A DNA stretch of 64,000 bases from Actinosynnema sp. ALI-1.44 (GTDB lineage Bacteria; Actinomycetota; Actinomycetes; Mycobacteriales; Pseudonocardiaceae). Positions within the stretch are counted from its first letter, which is position 1; each line of letters starts with the position of its first letter. Below the pieces are notes generated by a model that saw only the letters and a program-made list of their open reading frames with translations, was not told the origin of the DNA and did no database searches. The stretch spans positions 174,643 through 238,642 of the forward strand of contig NZ_MTQO01000037.1 in assembly GCF_001984155.1 (NCBI RefSeq). Reading direction: 5' to 3'. Both the position numbers and the translations under genes were made by a program. Shown in pieces: positions 7,720 to 16,901 of this stretch.

Positions 7720-9142
7720 CGCCGAACCGCCGGTCGCGCCAGATCTCGCGTGAGCGTTCTTCGGGGTACGGGCCGACTGTGGGCGCGGTGTCGTAGACCC
7801 GGGTGGCTCGTCCGCGCGGTTCGTAGCGCGGCCAGCCGGGGTCACCCGTCGCGGCGAAGGCCACGTGCTCGGACCGGATCAGCTCCGAAAGATCCCGCGC
7901 CTGCGTCATCGTGTCCGGCCCTTCTTGAGTGAGCCCGGTGTTGATGTGGGTCGTGCCGAACACGAGCAGGGTGTCCAGGCCGTGTGTGGCACCGGCAGCG
8001 TTGAATCCCCAGCGCAGCTCGTACAGCCACACCCGTGCCCCGCCAGCGTGCGCAGCATCGGCGAGGTGGACGGCGGGCATCCGGAACAGCCAGTCCGACA
8101 AAGCCGTTTCGCGCAGTGCGCTGGGAGACAAGGTGGGATAGGCCGCCCGATAGCGCTGTGCGCCAGGTGTCGTCGGCAGGCCGTCGATGAGCGTGTCCAC
8201 CTCGGTGTCGCTGATGTCGCCGAGCCTGGTGGCGAGCAGGCTGAACTCGTCACGGGTGTGGCCGACCAGCAGTTCGACACCCCGGGCCGCGCCGCCGCTG
8301 AGCGCGGCCCACGGACTGTCGACGACCGGCGAGAAGGGCGTGGGTGTGTGGGCGACGGCGCCCCACCGGTCCAGCCGTCGGGCAAGGCGGACGGTCACGT
8401 TCCGGGTGGCTTCCACGAGATCCGCTGGTGGTACCTCGGCGAGGTCGTCGGCTCGCGGCGCACGGCCGAGTTCGGCGCTGATCTCGGTCGCGATGTCGGT
8501 GGCGAGCTCGGGGGTGAAGAAGGTCCCCGGGATGCTCTGCGGGATGGCGCGGCGAATGAGCCCGGCCGCCGCGGGCATCGTCAGCAAGGCGGCGATGGAG
8601 CCCGCTCCCGCCGACTGCCCGAGGAGGGTGACGTTTCCCGGGTCGCCGCCGAAAGCGGCGATGTTGTCGTGCACCCACCGCAGCGCGGCGAGCTGATCGA
8701 GCAGGCCGCGGTTGTCCGGTGCGCCACCGAGGCGGGCGAAGCCTTCGAACCCGCTGCGGTAGTGGGCGCTGACCACGACCACACCGGCTTTGGCCAGAGT
8801 GGTGCCGTCGAGGTGCGGGTTGGCGCTGTCGCAGTCGAGGTACCCGCCGCCGCTGATCCAGAAGACGACGGGCAGTCCGGTACGGCCGGGCGACGGCGTC
8901 CAGACGGCCAGGTTCAGCCAGTCGTCGCCCGTGGTCGGGCGGCTCGGCTGCGGCGGTGGCGGGCCGAACGCCGTGGCGTCCCGGACCCCTTCCCACGGCA
9001 CCGGCGGGCGGGGTGCGGCGAAACGAAGCGGTCCGACTGGTGGTGCGGCGAAGGGAACGCCGCGGAACGCGGCCACGCCGTCAGCCTGAAGCCCTTGGAC
9101 AGTACCGGCGGTGGTGCGCACCCGGGGACTCATGATCTCCAC
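7694..9142 (-). CDS. type B carboxylesterase (para-nitrobenzyl esterase-like)
   Basis: A full-length 482-residue member of the carboxylesterase/cholinesterase family. Visible: FRGVPFAAPPVGPLRF near residues 25-40, VFWISGGGYLDCDSANPHLD (oxyanion hole), GGDPGNVTLLGQSAGAGS with the nucleophilic Ser in GQSAG near residue 190, and the Glu and His regions further on (LLVGHTRDEFSLLA, ATHGLDTLLVFGT). There is no signal peptide, so it should be cytoplasmic. Canonical members carry GGGF in the oxyanion motif; here it is GGGY. It hydrolyses carboxylic esters of unknown identity. Confidence 0.9.
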   Translation of the reverse strand: MEIMSPRVRTTAGTVQGLQADGVAAFRGVPFAAPPVGPLRFAAPRPPVPWEGVRDATAFGPPPPQPSRPTTGDDWLNLAVWTPSPGRTGLPVVFWISGGGYLDCDSANPHLDGTTLAKAGVVVVSAHYRSGFEGFARLGGAPDNRGLLDQLAALRWVHDNIAAFGGDPGNVTLLGQSAGAGSIAALLTMPAAAGLIRRAIPQSIPGTFFTPELATDIATEISAELGRAPRADDLAEVPPADLVEATRNVTVRLARRLDRWGAVAHTPTPFSPVVDSPWAALSGGAARGVELLVGHTRDEFSLLATRLGDISDTEVDTLIDGLPTTPGAQRYRAAYPTLSPSALRETALSDWLFRMPAVHLADAAHAGGARVWLYELRWGFNAAGATHGLDTLLVFGTTHINTGLTQEGPDTMTQARDLSELIRSEHVAFAATGDPGWPRYEPRGRATRVYDTAPTVGPYPEERSREIWRDRRFGVMDLVRRT

Positions 9143-9242
9143 CTTCCCGGCGCCGTAAAGTTCTTTTCGATTGAGGACGGAAACTGACCGCTATCGCTCG
9201 TAGAGTTGCTCTCAACAGGGAAAACGAGGAAGGCGGAAGACG

Positions 9243-9761
9243 ATGAGCAGCACCTACACTGAGCCGGTGACCACCGTGACAGGCGAGCGGGCCGACTTCC
9301 TGCAGATGTTGGCCAAGCACCGCGGCTTCCTGAAGTTCACCGTTCAGAACCTGACCGACGAGCAGGCCAACCAGCGCACCACGGTCAGCGAGCTGACCCT
9401 CGGCGGGCTGATCAAGCACGTGGCCTCGACCGAGCTCGGCTGGACGAACTTCATCATCGGCGGCGCCGAGAAGATGTTCTCCGAACCGGTCGACTGGGAA
9501 GCGCAGTTCTCCATGAAGGACGGCGAAACGCTCGCCGGGCTGCTCGAGCGCTACGAGGAGGTCGCGCGCAGGACCGACGAGCTGGTCGCCACCGTCGACC
9601 TGGACGAGTCGCACCCGTTGCCCGAGGCACCGTGGTTCGAGCAGGGCGCGTCGTGGTCCAACCGCCGCGTGCTGATGCACATCATCGCCGAGACCTCGCA
9701 GCACTCCGGCCACGCCGACATCATCCGTGAATCCCTGGATGGTGCGAAGACCATGGGTTGA
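9243..9761 (+). CDS. DinB-family (DUF664-like) four-helix protein
   Basis: ATG 9243 lies 6 nt after GGAAGG-like sequence. Signature features of the DinB/YfiT fold are visible: KFTVQNLTDEQANQRTTVSEL, LGGLIKHVASTELGW with the first metal-ligand His near residue 60, and LMHIIAETSQHSGHADIIRE near residues 145-165 with the paired H-x3-H ligands. These proteins bind a divalent metal, and some act as mycothiol- or bacillithiol-dependent S-transferases, common in actinobacteria. Function here is inferred only at that level. Confidence 0.85.
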   Translation: MSSTYTEPVTTVTGERADFLQMLAKHRGFLKFTVQNLTDEQANQRTTVSELTLGGLIKHVASTELGWTNFIIGGAEKMFSEPVDWEAQFSMKDGETLAGLLERYEEVARRTDELVATVDLDESHPLPEAPWFEQGASWSNRRVLMHIIAETSQHSGHADIIRESLDGAKTMG

Positions 9762-9788
9762 CGGGCCAGGACTGGGTACACGGATGCC

Positions 9789-11252
9789 GTGACCACCACC
9801 ACGGCAACCCAGTCCCTTTGGCTCGAAGCGCTTTCCCCGGACGGTTTCCCGCCGCTGCAGGCGGACGAGACGTTCGATGTCGCCGTGATCGGCGGCGGCA
9901 TCGCCGGGATGACCACCGCCCTGCTGCTCACGCGAGCCGGCCTGGGGGTCGCCGTGCTCGAGGCCGGTCTGGTCGGCGCGGGCGTGAGCGGCAACAACAC
10001 CGCGAAGGTCACCGCGCTGCAATCCACGGTGCTCTCCACGATCAGCCAGAAGCACGGCGAGTCCGCCGCCAGGGACTACGCCACCGCGAGCCTCGCGGGC
10101 GTCGAGAAGGTCGCGGAGCTCGGGGCGGACATCGACTGCGACCTGCAACGACGCCCGGCCTTCACCTACGCGCTGAGCCCCAGCGAGGTCGAGGCCGTCG
10201 AGCAGGAGGCGGATGTCGCCGCGCGGGCCGGGCTGCCGGTCACCAGTGGTCCGATGGACGTGCCGTTCCCGGTGCACGCCACGGTCGAGTTGGCCGACCA
10301 GATCCTCATCCACCCGGTGAAGTACGTGCGCGGCCTGGCCGCGCGGTTCGCCGCCGCGGGCGGCCGGATCTTCGAGCACACCAGGGTCGTGCAGGTGGAC
10401 GGCAACCGGGTGGTGACGTCGACCGGGACCGTCCGAGCCGACCGGATCGTCGTGGCCACGCACTACCCGATCCTCGACCGCGGGCTGTACTTCGCCCGGA
10501 TGGAACCGACCCGTGCCTACTGCGTCGCCGCGAAACTGCGGTCGGGATCACCGCCGGAGGCAATGGCCATCAACCCCGGCACCCCGTCCCGCTCGTTGAG
10601 CTCGTCCGGTGATTCGCTGATCGTCGCGGGGGAGAGCCACCCGACCGGTGAACGCGGTGTCGACGCGGGCCGTTACGACAACCTGGCGAGGTTCGCCCGT
10701 GAGTACTGGGATGTCGAGGCGATCACGCACCGGTGGTCCGCGCAGGACCCGATCCCGTACGACAACCTGCCGATGATCGGCCCCTACACGCCGAAGTCCG
10801 GCCGTCTGTTCGTGGCGACGGGCTTCATGAAGTGGGGACTGGCGACCGGCACCTTCGCCGGGATGATCCTCGCCGATCTGCTGACCGGCAAGGACAGCCC
10901 GATGGCCGAGCGGTTCGCCCCGCAGCGGCTGACGCTGAAGTCCGTGCCGGACCTGGTGAAGATGAACGCGAAGGTCGCCGCCGACCTGGTCGGCGATCAC
11001 CTGCGGCCGGACGACCCGCCCGCCGACAACGTCCGGATCGTCCGTGACGGCCTCGGCAAGACCGGCATCTACCGCGACCCGGACGGCAAGGAGCACGCGG
11101 TTTCCCTGCGGTGCACGCATCTCGGGTGTCTCGTGCGGTTCAACGCGGCCGAGACCAGCTGGGACTGCCCGTGCCACGGTTCGCGGTTCGATGTGGACGG
11201 AAACGTCCTGGAAGGACCGGCGACCAAGCCGTTGCCGCGCCGCGACGTTTGA
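9789..11252 (+). CDS. FAD-dependent oxidoreductase with C-terminal Rieske domain
   Basis: GTG 9789 start; 27 bases after the DinB gene. Residues 30-60 hold the dinucleotide-binding [20 protein letters not shown] motif of DAO-type oxidoreductases. Residues 350-370 carry [20 protein letters not shown] and a second FAD segment. The last 65 residues form a Rieske [2Fe-2S] domain with ligands C442, H444, C460 and H463 (CTHLGC and CPCHG). This domain order is that of the YhfW-like amine/amino-acid oxidoreductases. It would pass electrons from an amine-type substrate to the cluster. Substrate is unknown. Confidence 0.9.
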   Translation: MTTTTATQSLWLEALSPDGFPPLQADETFDVAVIGGGIAGMTTALLLTRAGLGVAVLEAGLVGAGVSGNNTAKVTALQSTVLSTISQKHGESAARDYATASLAGVEKVAELGADIDCDLQRRPAFTYALSPSEVEAVEQEADVAARAGLPVTSGPMDVPFPVHATVELADQILIHPVKYVRGLAARFAAAGGRIFEHTRVVQVDGNRVVTSTGTVRADRIVVATHYPILDRGLYFARMEPTRAYCVAAKLRSGSPPEAMAINPGTPSRSLSSSGDSLIVAGESHPTGERGVDAGRYDNLARFAREYWDVEAITHRWSAQDPIPYDNLPMIGPYTPKSGRLFVATGFMKWGLATGTFAGMILADLLTGKDSPMAERFAPQRLTLKSVPDLVKMNAKVAADLVGDHLRPDDPPADNVRIVRDGLGKTGIYRDPDGKEHAVSLRCTHLGCLVRFNAAETSWDCPCHGSRFDVDGNVLEGPATKPLPRRDV

Positions 11253-11281
11253 GAAGCGCACGCGCTGGTGACCCGGAGGGC

Positions 11282-12736
11282 ATGGACCACAGCAGGGCAC
11301 CGGTGCTGGAGGCACTGCACCGCTACCACCAGGATGGTTTCACCCCGTTCAGCGCTCCCGGCCACAAGCAGGGCCGCGGCATCGACTCGCGTGTCCTCGA
11401 CGTCCTCGGCGAAGGCGTGTTTCGCTCCGATGTGTTGACGCCCAACGGACTCGACACTCGCCGGGTCGAGAACGGGGTGCTCCAGGAGGCACAGGACCTG
11501 ATGGCCGACGCGGTCGGCGCGGACCAGACGTTCTTCTCCACGTGCGGCAGTTCGTTGTCGGTCAAGAGCGCGATGATCTCGGTGGCCGGTCCAGGGGAGA
11601 AGTTGCTGGTCGTGCGGCACGCGCACAAGTCGGTGATCGCCGGTCTGATCATCAGCGGCGTCGACCCGGTCTGGGTGCACCCGCGTTGGGACACCGAGCG
11701 GCACCTGTCGCATCCGCCTGGCGTGGCTGACGTGCGAGCGGCGTTCGAGACGGAGCCCGAGGCCAAAGGCATGCTCCTGGTGACTCCCACCGACTACGGC
11801 ACCTGCGGGGACATCAGCGCGATCGCTGACGTGTGCCACGAGTTCGACCGGCCGCTGATCGTGGACGAGGCATGGGGCGCGCACCTGCCGTTCCACGCGG
11901 ATCTGCCGCCGTGGGCCATGGACTGCGGCGCGGACCTGTGCGTGACGAGCGTGCACAAGATGGGCGCGGCCGTCGAGCAAAGCTCGGTGTTCCACCTGCA
12001 AGGCGACCGCGTGGACCCGGCGGTGCTCAAGATGCGTGAGGACTTGCTCGGTACGACCAGCGCGTCGTCGCTGGTGTATCTGGGCCTGGACGGTTGGCGC
12101 AGGCAGATGGTCCAGCACGGCAAGGAACTCCTCGGCATCGCGCTGTCGCTGGCGCGGTCCGTGCGGTCCGAGATCGACCGGATCCCGGGGCTGCACGTCG
12201 TCGGCGACGAGGTGGTGGGACCGGACCGTGCCGCGTCTCTGGACCCGCTCAAGGTGATGATCGACGTGACGGAGCTGGGGATCAACGGCTACCAGGCCGC
12301 GGACTGGCTGCGTGCGCACCAGCACGTCACGGTCGGTCTGTCCGATCACCGCAGGATCGTCGCGATGTTCACCCACGCGGACAACCAGGAAACGGCCGAA
12401 CGGTTCCTGCACGCGATGCGTGAACTCACCAGGGCCTCGTTGCCGACACCCCCGAAGGTGGATCTCCCCTCGCCGGACGAGTTGGAGCTTCGTACAGAGA
12501 TCCTGCCGCGGGACGCCTTCTTCGGGGAGACCGAGCAGGTTTCCGTCGACAAGGCCGTCGGCCGCGTGGCGGCGGAGATGATCACGCCGTACCCGCCGGG
12601 TGCCCCGGCTGTGTTGCCCGGTGAGGTGATCAACCAGCCGGTGCTCGACTACCTGCGGTCCGGTCTGGCCGCTGGGATGTACATCCCAGACGCCGTCGAC
12701 CCGGAGCTCAACTCAGTGCGGGTGGTCGCGAAGTAG
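11282..12736 (+). CDS. Orn/Lys/Arg-decarboxylase-family PLP enzyme
   Basis: Start at ATG 11282, directly after CGGAGG. The 484-residue protein begins EALHRYHQDGFTPFSAPGHK, the N-terminal signature of the major Orn/Lys/Arg decarboxylase domain. The PLP-binding region includes LIVDEAWGAHLPFHADLPP and the Schiff-base lysine K226 in CVTSVHKMGAAVEQSS. The C-terminal domain ends in PYPPGAPAVLPGEVINQPVLDYL. It lacks the N-terminal wing domain, as do the SpeA/Cad-like enzymes of Gram-positives. It should decarboxylate a basic amino acid to a diamine. It is followed by a strong terminator. Confidence 0.9.
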   Translation: MDHSRAPVLEALHRYHQDGFTPFSAPGHKQGRGIDSRVLDVLGEGVFRSDVLTPNGLDTRRVENGVLQEAQDLMADAVGADQTFFSTCGSSLSVKSAMISVAGPGEKLLVVRHAHKSVIAGLIISGVDPVWVHPRWDTERHLSHPPGVADVRAAFETEPEAKGMLLVTPTDYGTCGDISAIADVCHEFDRPLIVDEAWGAHLPFHADLPPWAMDCGADLCVTSVHKMGAAVEQSSVFHLQGDRVDPAVLKMREDLLGTTSASSLVYLGLDGWRRQMVQHGKELLGIALSLARSVRSEIDRIPGLHVVGDEVVGPDRAASLDPLKVMIDVTELGINGYQAADWLRAHQHVTVGLSDHRRIVAMFTHADNQETAERFLHAMRELTRASLPTPPKVDLPSPDELELRTEILPRDAFFGETEQVSVDKAVGRVAAEMITPYPPGAPAVLPGEVINQPVLDYLRSGLAAGMYIPDAVDPELNSVRVVAK

Positions 12737-12753
12737 TCGCGTTTCTCCAGATC

Positions 12754-12788
12754 AGCCCATACGAGACAAGTTCTCGTATGGGCTTTTT
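12754..12788 (+). terminator. rho-independent terminator
   Basis: A 13-bp perfect stem AGCCCATACGAGA / TCTCGTATGGGCT with a 5-nt loop is followed by TTTT. It ends the PLP decarboxylase transcript and isolates the glyoxylate operon promoter just downstream. Confidence 0.9.
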
Positions 12789-12802
12789 GGATGTCGGGAC
12801 AG

Positions 12803-12867
12803 TTGACGCGCGCACGGTGTCGGACGTACTGTTTCGTCAGATGGAAGGTTAATTCCGCAAGACGAAA
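12803..12867 (+). promoter_or_regulatory. promoter and operator-like repeat of the glyoxylate operon
   Basis: TTGACG (12803-12808) and TACTGT (12827-12832) are separated by 18 bp, a good housekeeping promoter. TTTCGTC (12832-12838) and GACGAAA (12861-12867) form a 7-bp inverted repeat with a 22-bp spacer overlapping the -10 region and the leader, the expected place for a repressor. No regulator gene is adjacent; IclR/AllR-type control is common for such operons. Confidence 0.5.
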
Positions 12868-12881
12868 ATCAAGGAGCGACG

Positions 12882-13697
12882 GTGGACCATCGCTTCCGGT
12901 ACGACGTGAACCTGTCGATCTTGTTCACCGAGCTGGATGTGCACAGCCGGGCGGCCGCGGCCAAGGCGGCCGGGTTCGACGCGGTCGAGTTCTGGTGGCC
13001 GTTCGACGTGGCGGTGCCGAAGGACTCCGCAGTGGACGCTTTCGTCCGCTCGGTCCGCGACGAGGGTGTCCGGTTGGTGGGCCTGAACTTCTTCGCGGGC
13101 GACATGCCCGGCGGCGAGCGGGGCGTGCTGTCCGCGCCCGCGCGCACCACGGAGTTCAGGGAGAACGTCGAAGTCGCCGTCGAGATCGCCGACCAGCTCG
13201 GCTGTCGCGCGTTCAACGCGTTGTACGGCAACAGGCTCGACGGCGTCGCGGCCGAGCGGCAGGACGAAGCGGCACGCGAGAACCTGGTGGCCGCGGCGAA
13301 GGCCGCGAGCCGCATCGGCGCGACGATCCTCGTCGAGCCGCTGAGCGGGGCTCCGGCGTACCCGCTCAAGACCGCCGCGGAGGCGCTCGCTGTGATCCAG
13401 CGCGTCCGGGCCGACGGCGGCGTCGACAACGTCAGCCTGCTCGCGGATCTCTACCACCTGGCCGTGAACGGCGACGACCCGGCGAAGGTCATCGACGAGC
13501 ACACCGCCCGGTTCGGCCACGTCCAGATCGCGGACGCCCCCGGCCGCAACGAGCCCGGCACGGGCGGGCTGGACTTCCCCGACCTGTTCGACCGGTTGGC
13601 GGACAACGGATACGACGGCTACATCGGCTTGGAGTACAAGCCAAGCGGTGCCAGTGCCGACAGCTTCGATTGGGTGGTTCGCGATCCGCGGGCCTGA
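12882..13697 (+). CDS. hyi: hydroxypyruvate isomerase / TIM-barrel sugar isomerase
   Basis: GTG 12882 start after AAGGAG. The 271-residue TIM-barrel protein reads RYDVNLSILFTELDVHSRAA at the N-terminus and AGFDAVEFWWPF, the Hyi/OtnI signature. Metal-site residues lie in ILVEPLSG (Glu), LLADLYHLAVNGDDP (Asp, His) and GYIGLEYKP (Glu). It interconverts hydroxypyruvate and tartronate semialdehyde. First gene of hyi-glxR-gcl; the gap to the next gene is 13 bases. Confidence 0.9.
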   Translation: MDHRFRYDVNLSILFTELDVHSRAAAAKAAGFDAVEFWWPFDVAVPKDSAVDAFVRSVRDEGVRLVGLNFFAGDMPGGERGVLSAPARTTEFRENVEVAVEIADQLGCRAFNALYGNRLDGVAAERQDEAARENLVAAAKAASRIGATILVEPLSGAPAYPLKTAAEALAVIQRVRADGGVDNVSLLADLYHLAVNGDDPAKVIDEHTARFGHVQIADAPGRNEPGTGGLDFPDLFDRLADNGYDGYIGLEYKPSGASADSFDWVVRDPRA

Positions 13698-13710
13698 CAC
13701 CGGAGGAATC

Positions 13711-14589
13711 ATGACGACGGTGGGATTCATCGGCCTGGGCATCATGGGCAGCCCGATGGCCGCGCATCTGGTCGACGCGGGACACGAGGTGATCGGCTAC
13801 GACGTCGTGCCGGAATCGCTCGCCGCGCTCGCCGACGCGGGCGGGAAAGCGGCGGCGAACGTGGCGGAGGCGGTGGTGAACGCCGATGTCGTGATCACCA
13901 TGCTGCCCAACCACCCGCATGTCGAGTCCGTCGTGCTGGGTGACGACGGCGTGTTGCGCAACGCCAAGGACGGCGTGTTGCTGATCGACATGAGCACGAT
14001 CCGCCCGGAGAGCTCGCTGGCGATCGCGGAAGCCGCGAAGGCGAAGGGGATCCGCGTCCTGGACGCACCGGTCTCCGGCGGCGAAGCGGGAGCCAGGACC
14101 GCCGCGCTGTCCATCATGGTCGGTGGGTCGGCCGAGGACTTCGCGGCGGCGAAGCCGTTGTTCGACGTACTCGGCAGGACAGTCGTGCACGTCGGCCCGC
14201 ACGGCGCCGGGCAGGTCGTCAAGGCGGCCAACCAGCTCGTCGTCGGTGGGACGTACGCGCTTGTGGCAGAAGCGATCGTGCTGCTGGAGGCGTCCGGCGT
14301 GAACGCGCGGACCGGTCTCGACGTGCTGGCCGGTGGCCTCGCCGCCAGCCGCGTCCTCGACCTGAAGCGGGAGGCGATGGTGGCGCGGCAGTTCCAGCCG
14401 GGCTTCCGGATCGACCTGCACCACAAGGACATGGGCATCGCGCTGGCCGCCGCACGGCAGGCGGACGTGTCGCTGCCGGTCACCGGTCTCGTCGCACAGC
14501 TGGTCGCCGCGGCAAGGGCGATGGGACACGGCTCACTCGACCATTCCGCTCTGCTCAAGGTCACCGAGCGGATCTCGGGCCGAGGCTGA
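13711..14589 (+). CDS. glxR: 2-hydroxy-3-oxopropionate (tartronate semialdehyde) reductase
   Basis: ATG 13711 follows GGAGG. Residues 4-20 are the NAD(P) fold GFIGLGIMGSPMAAHLVDAG of beta-hydroxyacid dehydrogenases. DAPVSGGEAGARTAALSIMV near residues 118-137 is the substrate-binding signature, and K in GAGQVVKAANQLVVG (near residue 172) is the catalytic lysine. The context between hyi and gcl sets the substrate as tartronate semialdehyde, reduced to D-glycerate. Full family length (292 residues). Confidence 0.93.
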   Translation: MTTVGFIGLGIMGSPMAAHLVDAGHEVIGYDVVPESLAALADAGGKAAANVAEAVVNADVVITMLPNHPHVESVVLGDDGVLRNAKDGVLLIDMSTIRPESSLAIAEAAKAKGIRVLDAPVSGGEAGARTAALSIMVGGSAEDFAAAKPLFDVLGRTVVHVGPHGAGQVVKAANQLVVGGTYALVAEAIVLLEASGVNARTGLDVLAGGLAASRVLDLKREAMVARQFQPGFRIDLHHKDMGIALAAARQADVSLPVTGLVAQLVAAARAMGHGSLDHSALLKVTERISGRG

Positions 14590-14618
14590 TCAACACTGGG
14601 GTCAGGAAAGGACGACCG

Positions 14619-16334
14619 ATGCCCAAGGTTCCCGTCATGCAGGCGGTTGTCGAGGTCCTCAAGTCCGAGGGCGTCGACACCGCGTTCGGCTGCCCCGGCG
14701 CCGCGATTCTCCCGCTGTACAAGGCACTCGAGGTGGTCGGCGGGATCGAGCACCTGATCGTGCGGCACGAGGAGGGCGCGACCCACATGGCCGACGGCTG
14801 GGCGCGCACCAGCGGAAAGGTCGGGGTCGCGATCGGCACGTCCGGTCCGGCGGGCACCAACATGATCACCGGTCTGTACACCGCGCAGGCCGACTCGATC
14901 CCGATGCTGTGCATCACCGGTCAGGCCGTGTCGAGCAAACTCCACCAGGAAGCCTTCCAGGCGGTGGACATCGTCGAGATCGCCAAGCCGGTCACCAAAT
15001 GGGCCGTGCAGGTCAAGGAAGCCGCGCAGGCGCCGTGGATCTTCCGCGAGGCGTTCCGGATCGCGCGGTCCGGCCGCCCCGGCCCCGTGCTCATCGACCT
15101 CCCGCTGGACGTGCAGAAGCAGGAGATCGAGTGGGACGGGACGATCGACGCGCCGCTGCCGGTCAACCCCGTCGAACCGCACCGGCCGAGGGTCGAGCGC
15201 GCGCTGGACATGCTGCTGGCGGCGGAGAAGCCGTTGCTGCTGGCCGGTGGTGGCGTGATTCTCGGTGAGGCGCACGAGCACCTGCGTGACCTCGCCGAAT
15301 ACCTGCAGATCCCCGTGCAGGCGACGCTGATGGGCAAGGGCGCGTTGGACGAGGATCACCCGCTGTACGCCGGGATGACCGGAATCCAGACGTCCCAGCG
15401 GTACGGCAACGCGTCGTTCCTCGAAGCCGACCTCGTGCTCGCGGTCGGCGCCCGCTTCGGCGACCGGCACACCGGCGACCTGGCCACCTACCGCGGCGAG
15501 CGCCAGTTCATCCACGTCGACATCGAACCGACCCAGCTCGGCAAGGTGTTCGCGCCGGACCTGGGCATCGTCGCGGACGCGAAACTGTTCCTGCGCGCCG
15601 TTCTCGACCTCGCTCGGCAGCGCGGGGCCCGGCGGGCGGCAGGGCAGTGGGTCACCCGGATCCAGGAGCTGAAGGCGACCATGACCCGCCGGGAGGACTT
15701 CGACGCGGTTCCGGTCAAGGCGCCGCGGGTGTTCAAGGAGATCAACGAGTTCTACGGCGCGGACACGTACTTCGTCACGGCGATCGGCCTGTACCAGATC
15801 TGGTCGGGACAGCACCAGGTGGCGCACAAGCCAAGGCACTACCAGGTCTGCGGTCAGGCAGGCCCGCTCGGCTGGGAGATCCCGGCGGCGATCGGCGTGA
15901 AGAAGGCGCTGAAGCACACCGAGCCGGACGCGGAAGTGGTCGGCGTGGTCGGTGACTACTCGTTCCAGTTCCTGGTGGAGGAGTTGGCGGTCGCGGCGCA
16001 GTACGACGTGCCCTTCGTGCTGATCATGCTCAACAACGAGTACCTCGGCCTGATCAGGATGGCCGAGGACCACGGTGGCTACGACATGAACTACGAGGTC
16101 GACATCCACTACGACACGGTCGGCACGGACAACGTCAAGATCATGGAGGCCTACGGCTGCTCCGGCCGCCGGGTGACCCAGCCGGGGGAGATCCAGGACG
16201 CGTTGGCGTGGGCCAGGAAGCAGGCCGAGGCCACCAGCAGGCCGGTGCTCGTCGAGATCATGATCGAACGGGAGGCCAACACGGCCAACGGTGTCTCGAT
16301 CGCGGCGATGCGCGAGTACGAACCGCTGCCGTGA
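14619..16334 (+). CDS. gcl: glyoxylate carboligase (TPP-dependent), with Glu at position 51
   Basis: It condenses two glyoxylates to tartronate semialdehyde and CO2. Visible: N-terminal PYR domain (FGCPGAAILPLYKALE), GTSGPAGTNMITGLYTAQAD, QAVDIVEIAKPVTKW, a central domain, and the TPP motif GDYSFQF (445 onward) to L-N-N at 472-473. At 571 residues it is slightly shorter than the E. coli enzyme (593). Well-studied Gcl enzymes have Val at position 51 in place of the usual TPP-activating Glu; here it is E51 (VRHEEGATHMADG). Downstream motifs (CGQAGPLGWEIPAA, EYLGLIR) still match Gcl rather than acetolactate synthase, and the operon supports Gcl. Confidence 0.88.
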   Translation: MPKVPVMQAVVEVLKSEGVDTAFGCPGAAILPLYKALEVVGGIEHLIVRHEEGATHMADGWARTSGKVGVAIGTSGPAGTNMITGLYTAQADSIPMLCITGQAVSSKLHQEAFQAVDIVEIAKPVTKWAVQVKEAAQAPWIFREAFRIARSGRPGPVLIDLPLDVQKQEIEWDGTIDAPLPVNPVEPHRPRVERALDMLLAAEKPLLLAGGGVILGEAHEHLRDLAEYLQIPVQATLMGKGALDEDHPLYAGMTGIQTSQRYGNASFLEADLVLAVGARFGDRHTGDLATYRGERQFIHVDIEPTQLGKVFAPDLGIVADAKLFLRAVLDLARQRGARRAAGQWVTRIQELKATMTRREDFDAVPVKAPRVFKEINEFYGADTYFVTAIGLYQIWSGQHQVAHKPRHYQVCGQAGPLGWEIPAAIGVKKALKHTEPDAEVVGVVGDYSFQFLVEELAVAAQYDVPFVLIMLNNEYLGLIRMAEDHGGYDMNYEVDIHYDTVGTDNVKIMEAYGCSGRRVTQPGEIQDALAWARKQAEATSRPVLVEIMIEREANTANGVSIAAMREYEPLP

Positions 16335-16343
16335 GCGGAACTT

Positions 16344-16379
16344 GGGTGGCTGCCTCGGTCGGATCCGCGGCAGCCACCC
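16344..16379. terminator. GC-rich hairpin after gcl
   Basis: GGGTGGCTGCC (16344-16354) and GGCAGCCACCC (16369-16379) form a perfect 11-bp stem with a 14-nt loop, 10 bases after the gcl stop. No U-tract follows, as is usual for actinobacterial terminators. Confidence 0.6.
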
Positions 16380-16385
16380 CGGGCA

Positions 16386-16417
16386 CGGTAACCGGGCACC
16401 GGGTGCACCGGTTACCG
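16386..16417. repeat. 32-bp extended palindrome
   Basis: CGGTAACCGG and CCGGTTACCG are perfect outer arms, and GCACC-G-GGTGC pairs inside them, leaving almost no loop. It lies 7 bases after the gcl terminator hairpin. It could be a second terminator stem or a protein-binding site; nothing else is seen between it and the gene at 16560. Confidence 0.5.
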
Positions 16418-16559
16418 GGGCTGACCACGATTCCGGCGCGAGACGCGGGAATTCACCGATCCCAGGCTGTCGCTGCGCACGCGATCATTGTGCGACCGGC
16501 AGGCGATTCCACGTCCGCGTAGCGCCAATGGTTCACCCGGATAGCCTACGATTTCCCCC

Positions 16560-16901
16560 ATGAGCCTGATAGCCGACGCGACGAAGAAGTCCGGGCTGAT
16601 CTGGATCACCCGTCCCGGCGCCGCCCGAGCCGTACCGACCTGGCACCACTGGCACGACGACGCCGCCTACGTCGTCACGGATCTGTCCGACGTGGACCGT
16701 GTTTCAGTCATCGTGCGCAGCAAGACAACGGGCGCACGCGCCGTCGAATGGACGGCGGTTGTCACCCGCGTGACAACCGGCAGCGCGGAGTGGGACAAGG
16801 TGGTCCCGGAAATCCACGCCGCCCGCCTGAACTCGGCACCACTGGACGAGACGAGCCCCTTGTTCCGTCTGAATCCATCAACCCGGGAGACCGAAGGCTG
16901 A
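16560..16901 (+). CDS. conserved-looking protein of unknown function (113 aa)
   Basis: ATG 16560 follows a TAGCCTACGAT region that could be a leaderless -10. Sequence begins MSLIADATKKSGLIWITRPG and has TWHHWHDDAAYVVTD, VSVIVRSKTTGARAVEWTAV and AARLNSAPLDETSPLFRLNP. The alternating hydrophobic pattern and length suggest a split beta-barrel related to pyridoxamine-phosphate-oxidase-like proteins, but I do not recognise the family firmly. No membrane segment or signal. Its 3' end overlaps that of the convergent amidohydrolase by 24 bases. Confidence 0.65.
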   Translation: MSLIADATKKSGLIWITRPGAARAVPTWHHWHDDAAYVVTDLSDVDRVSVIVRSKTTGARAVEWTAVVTRVTTGSAEWDKVVPEIHAARLNSAPLDETSPLFRLNPSTRETEG

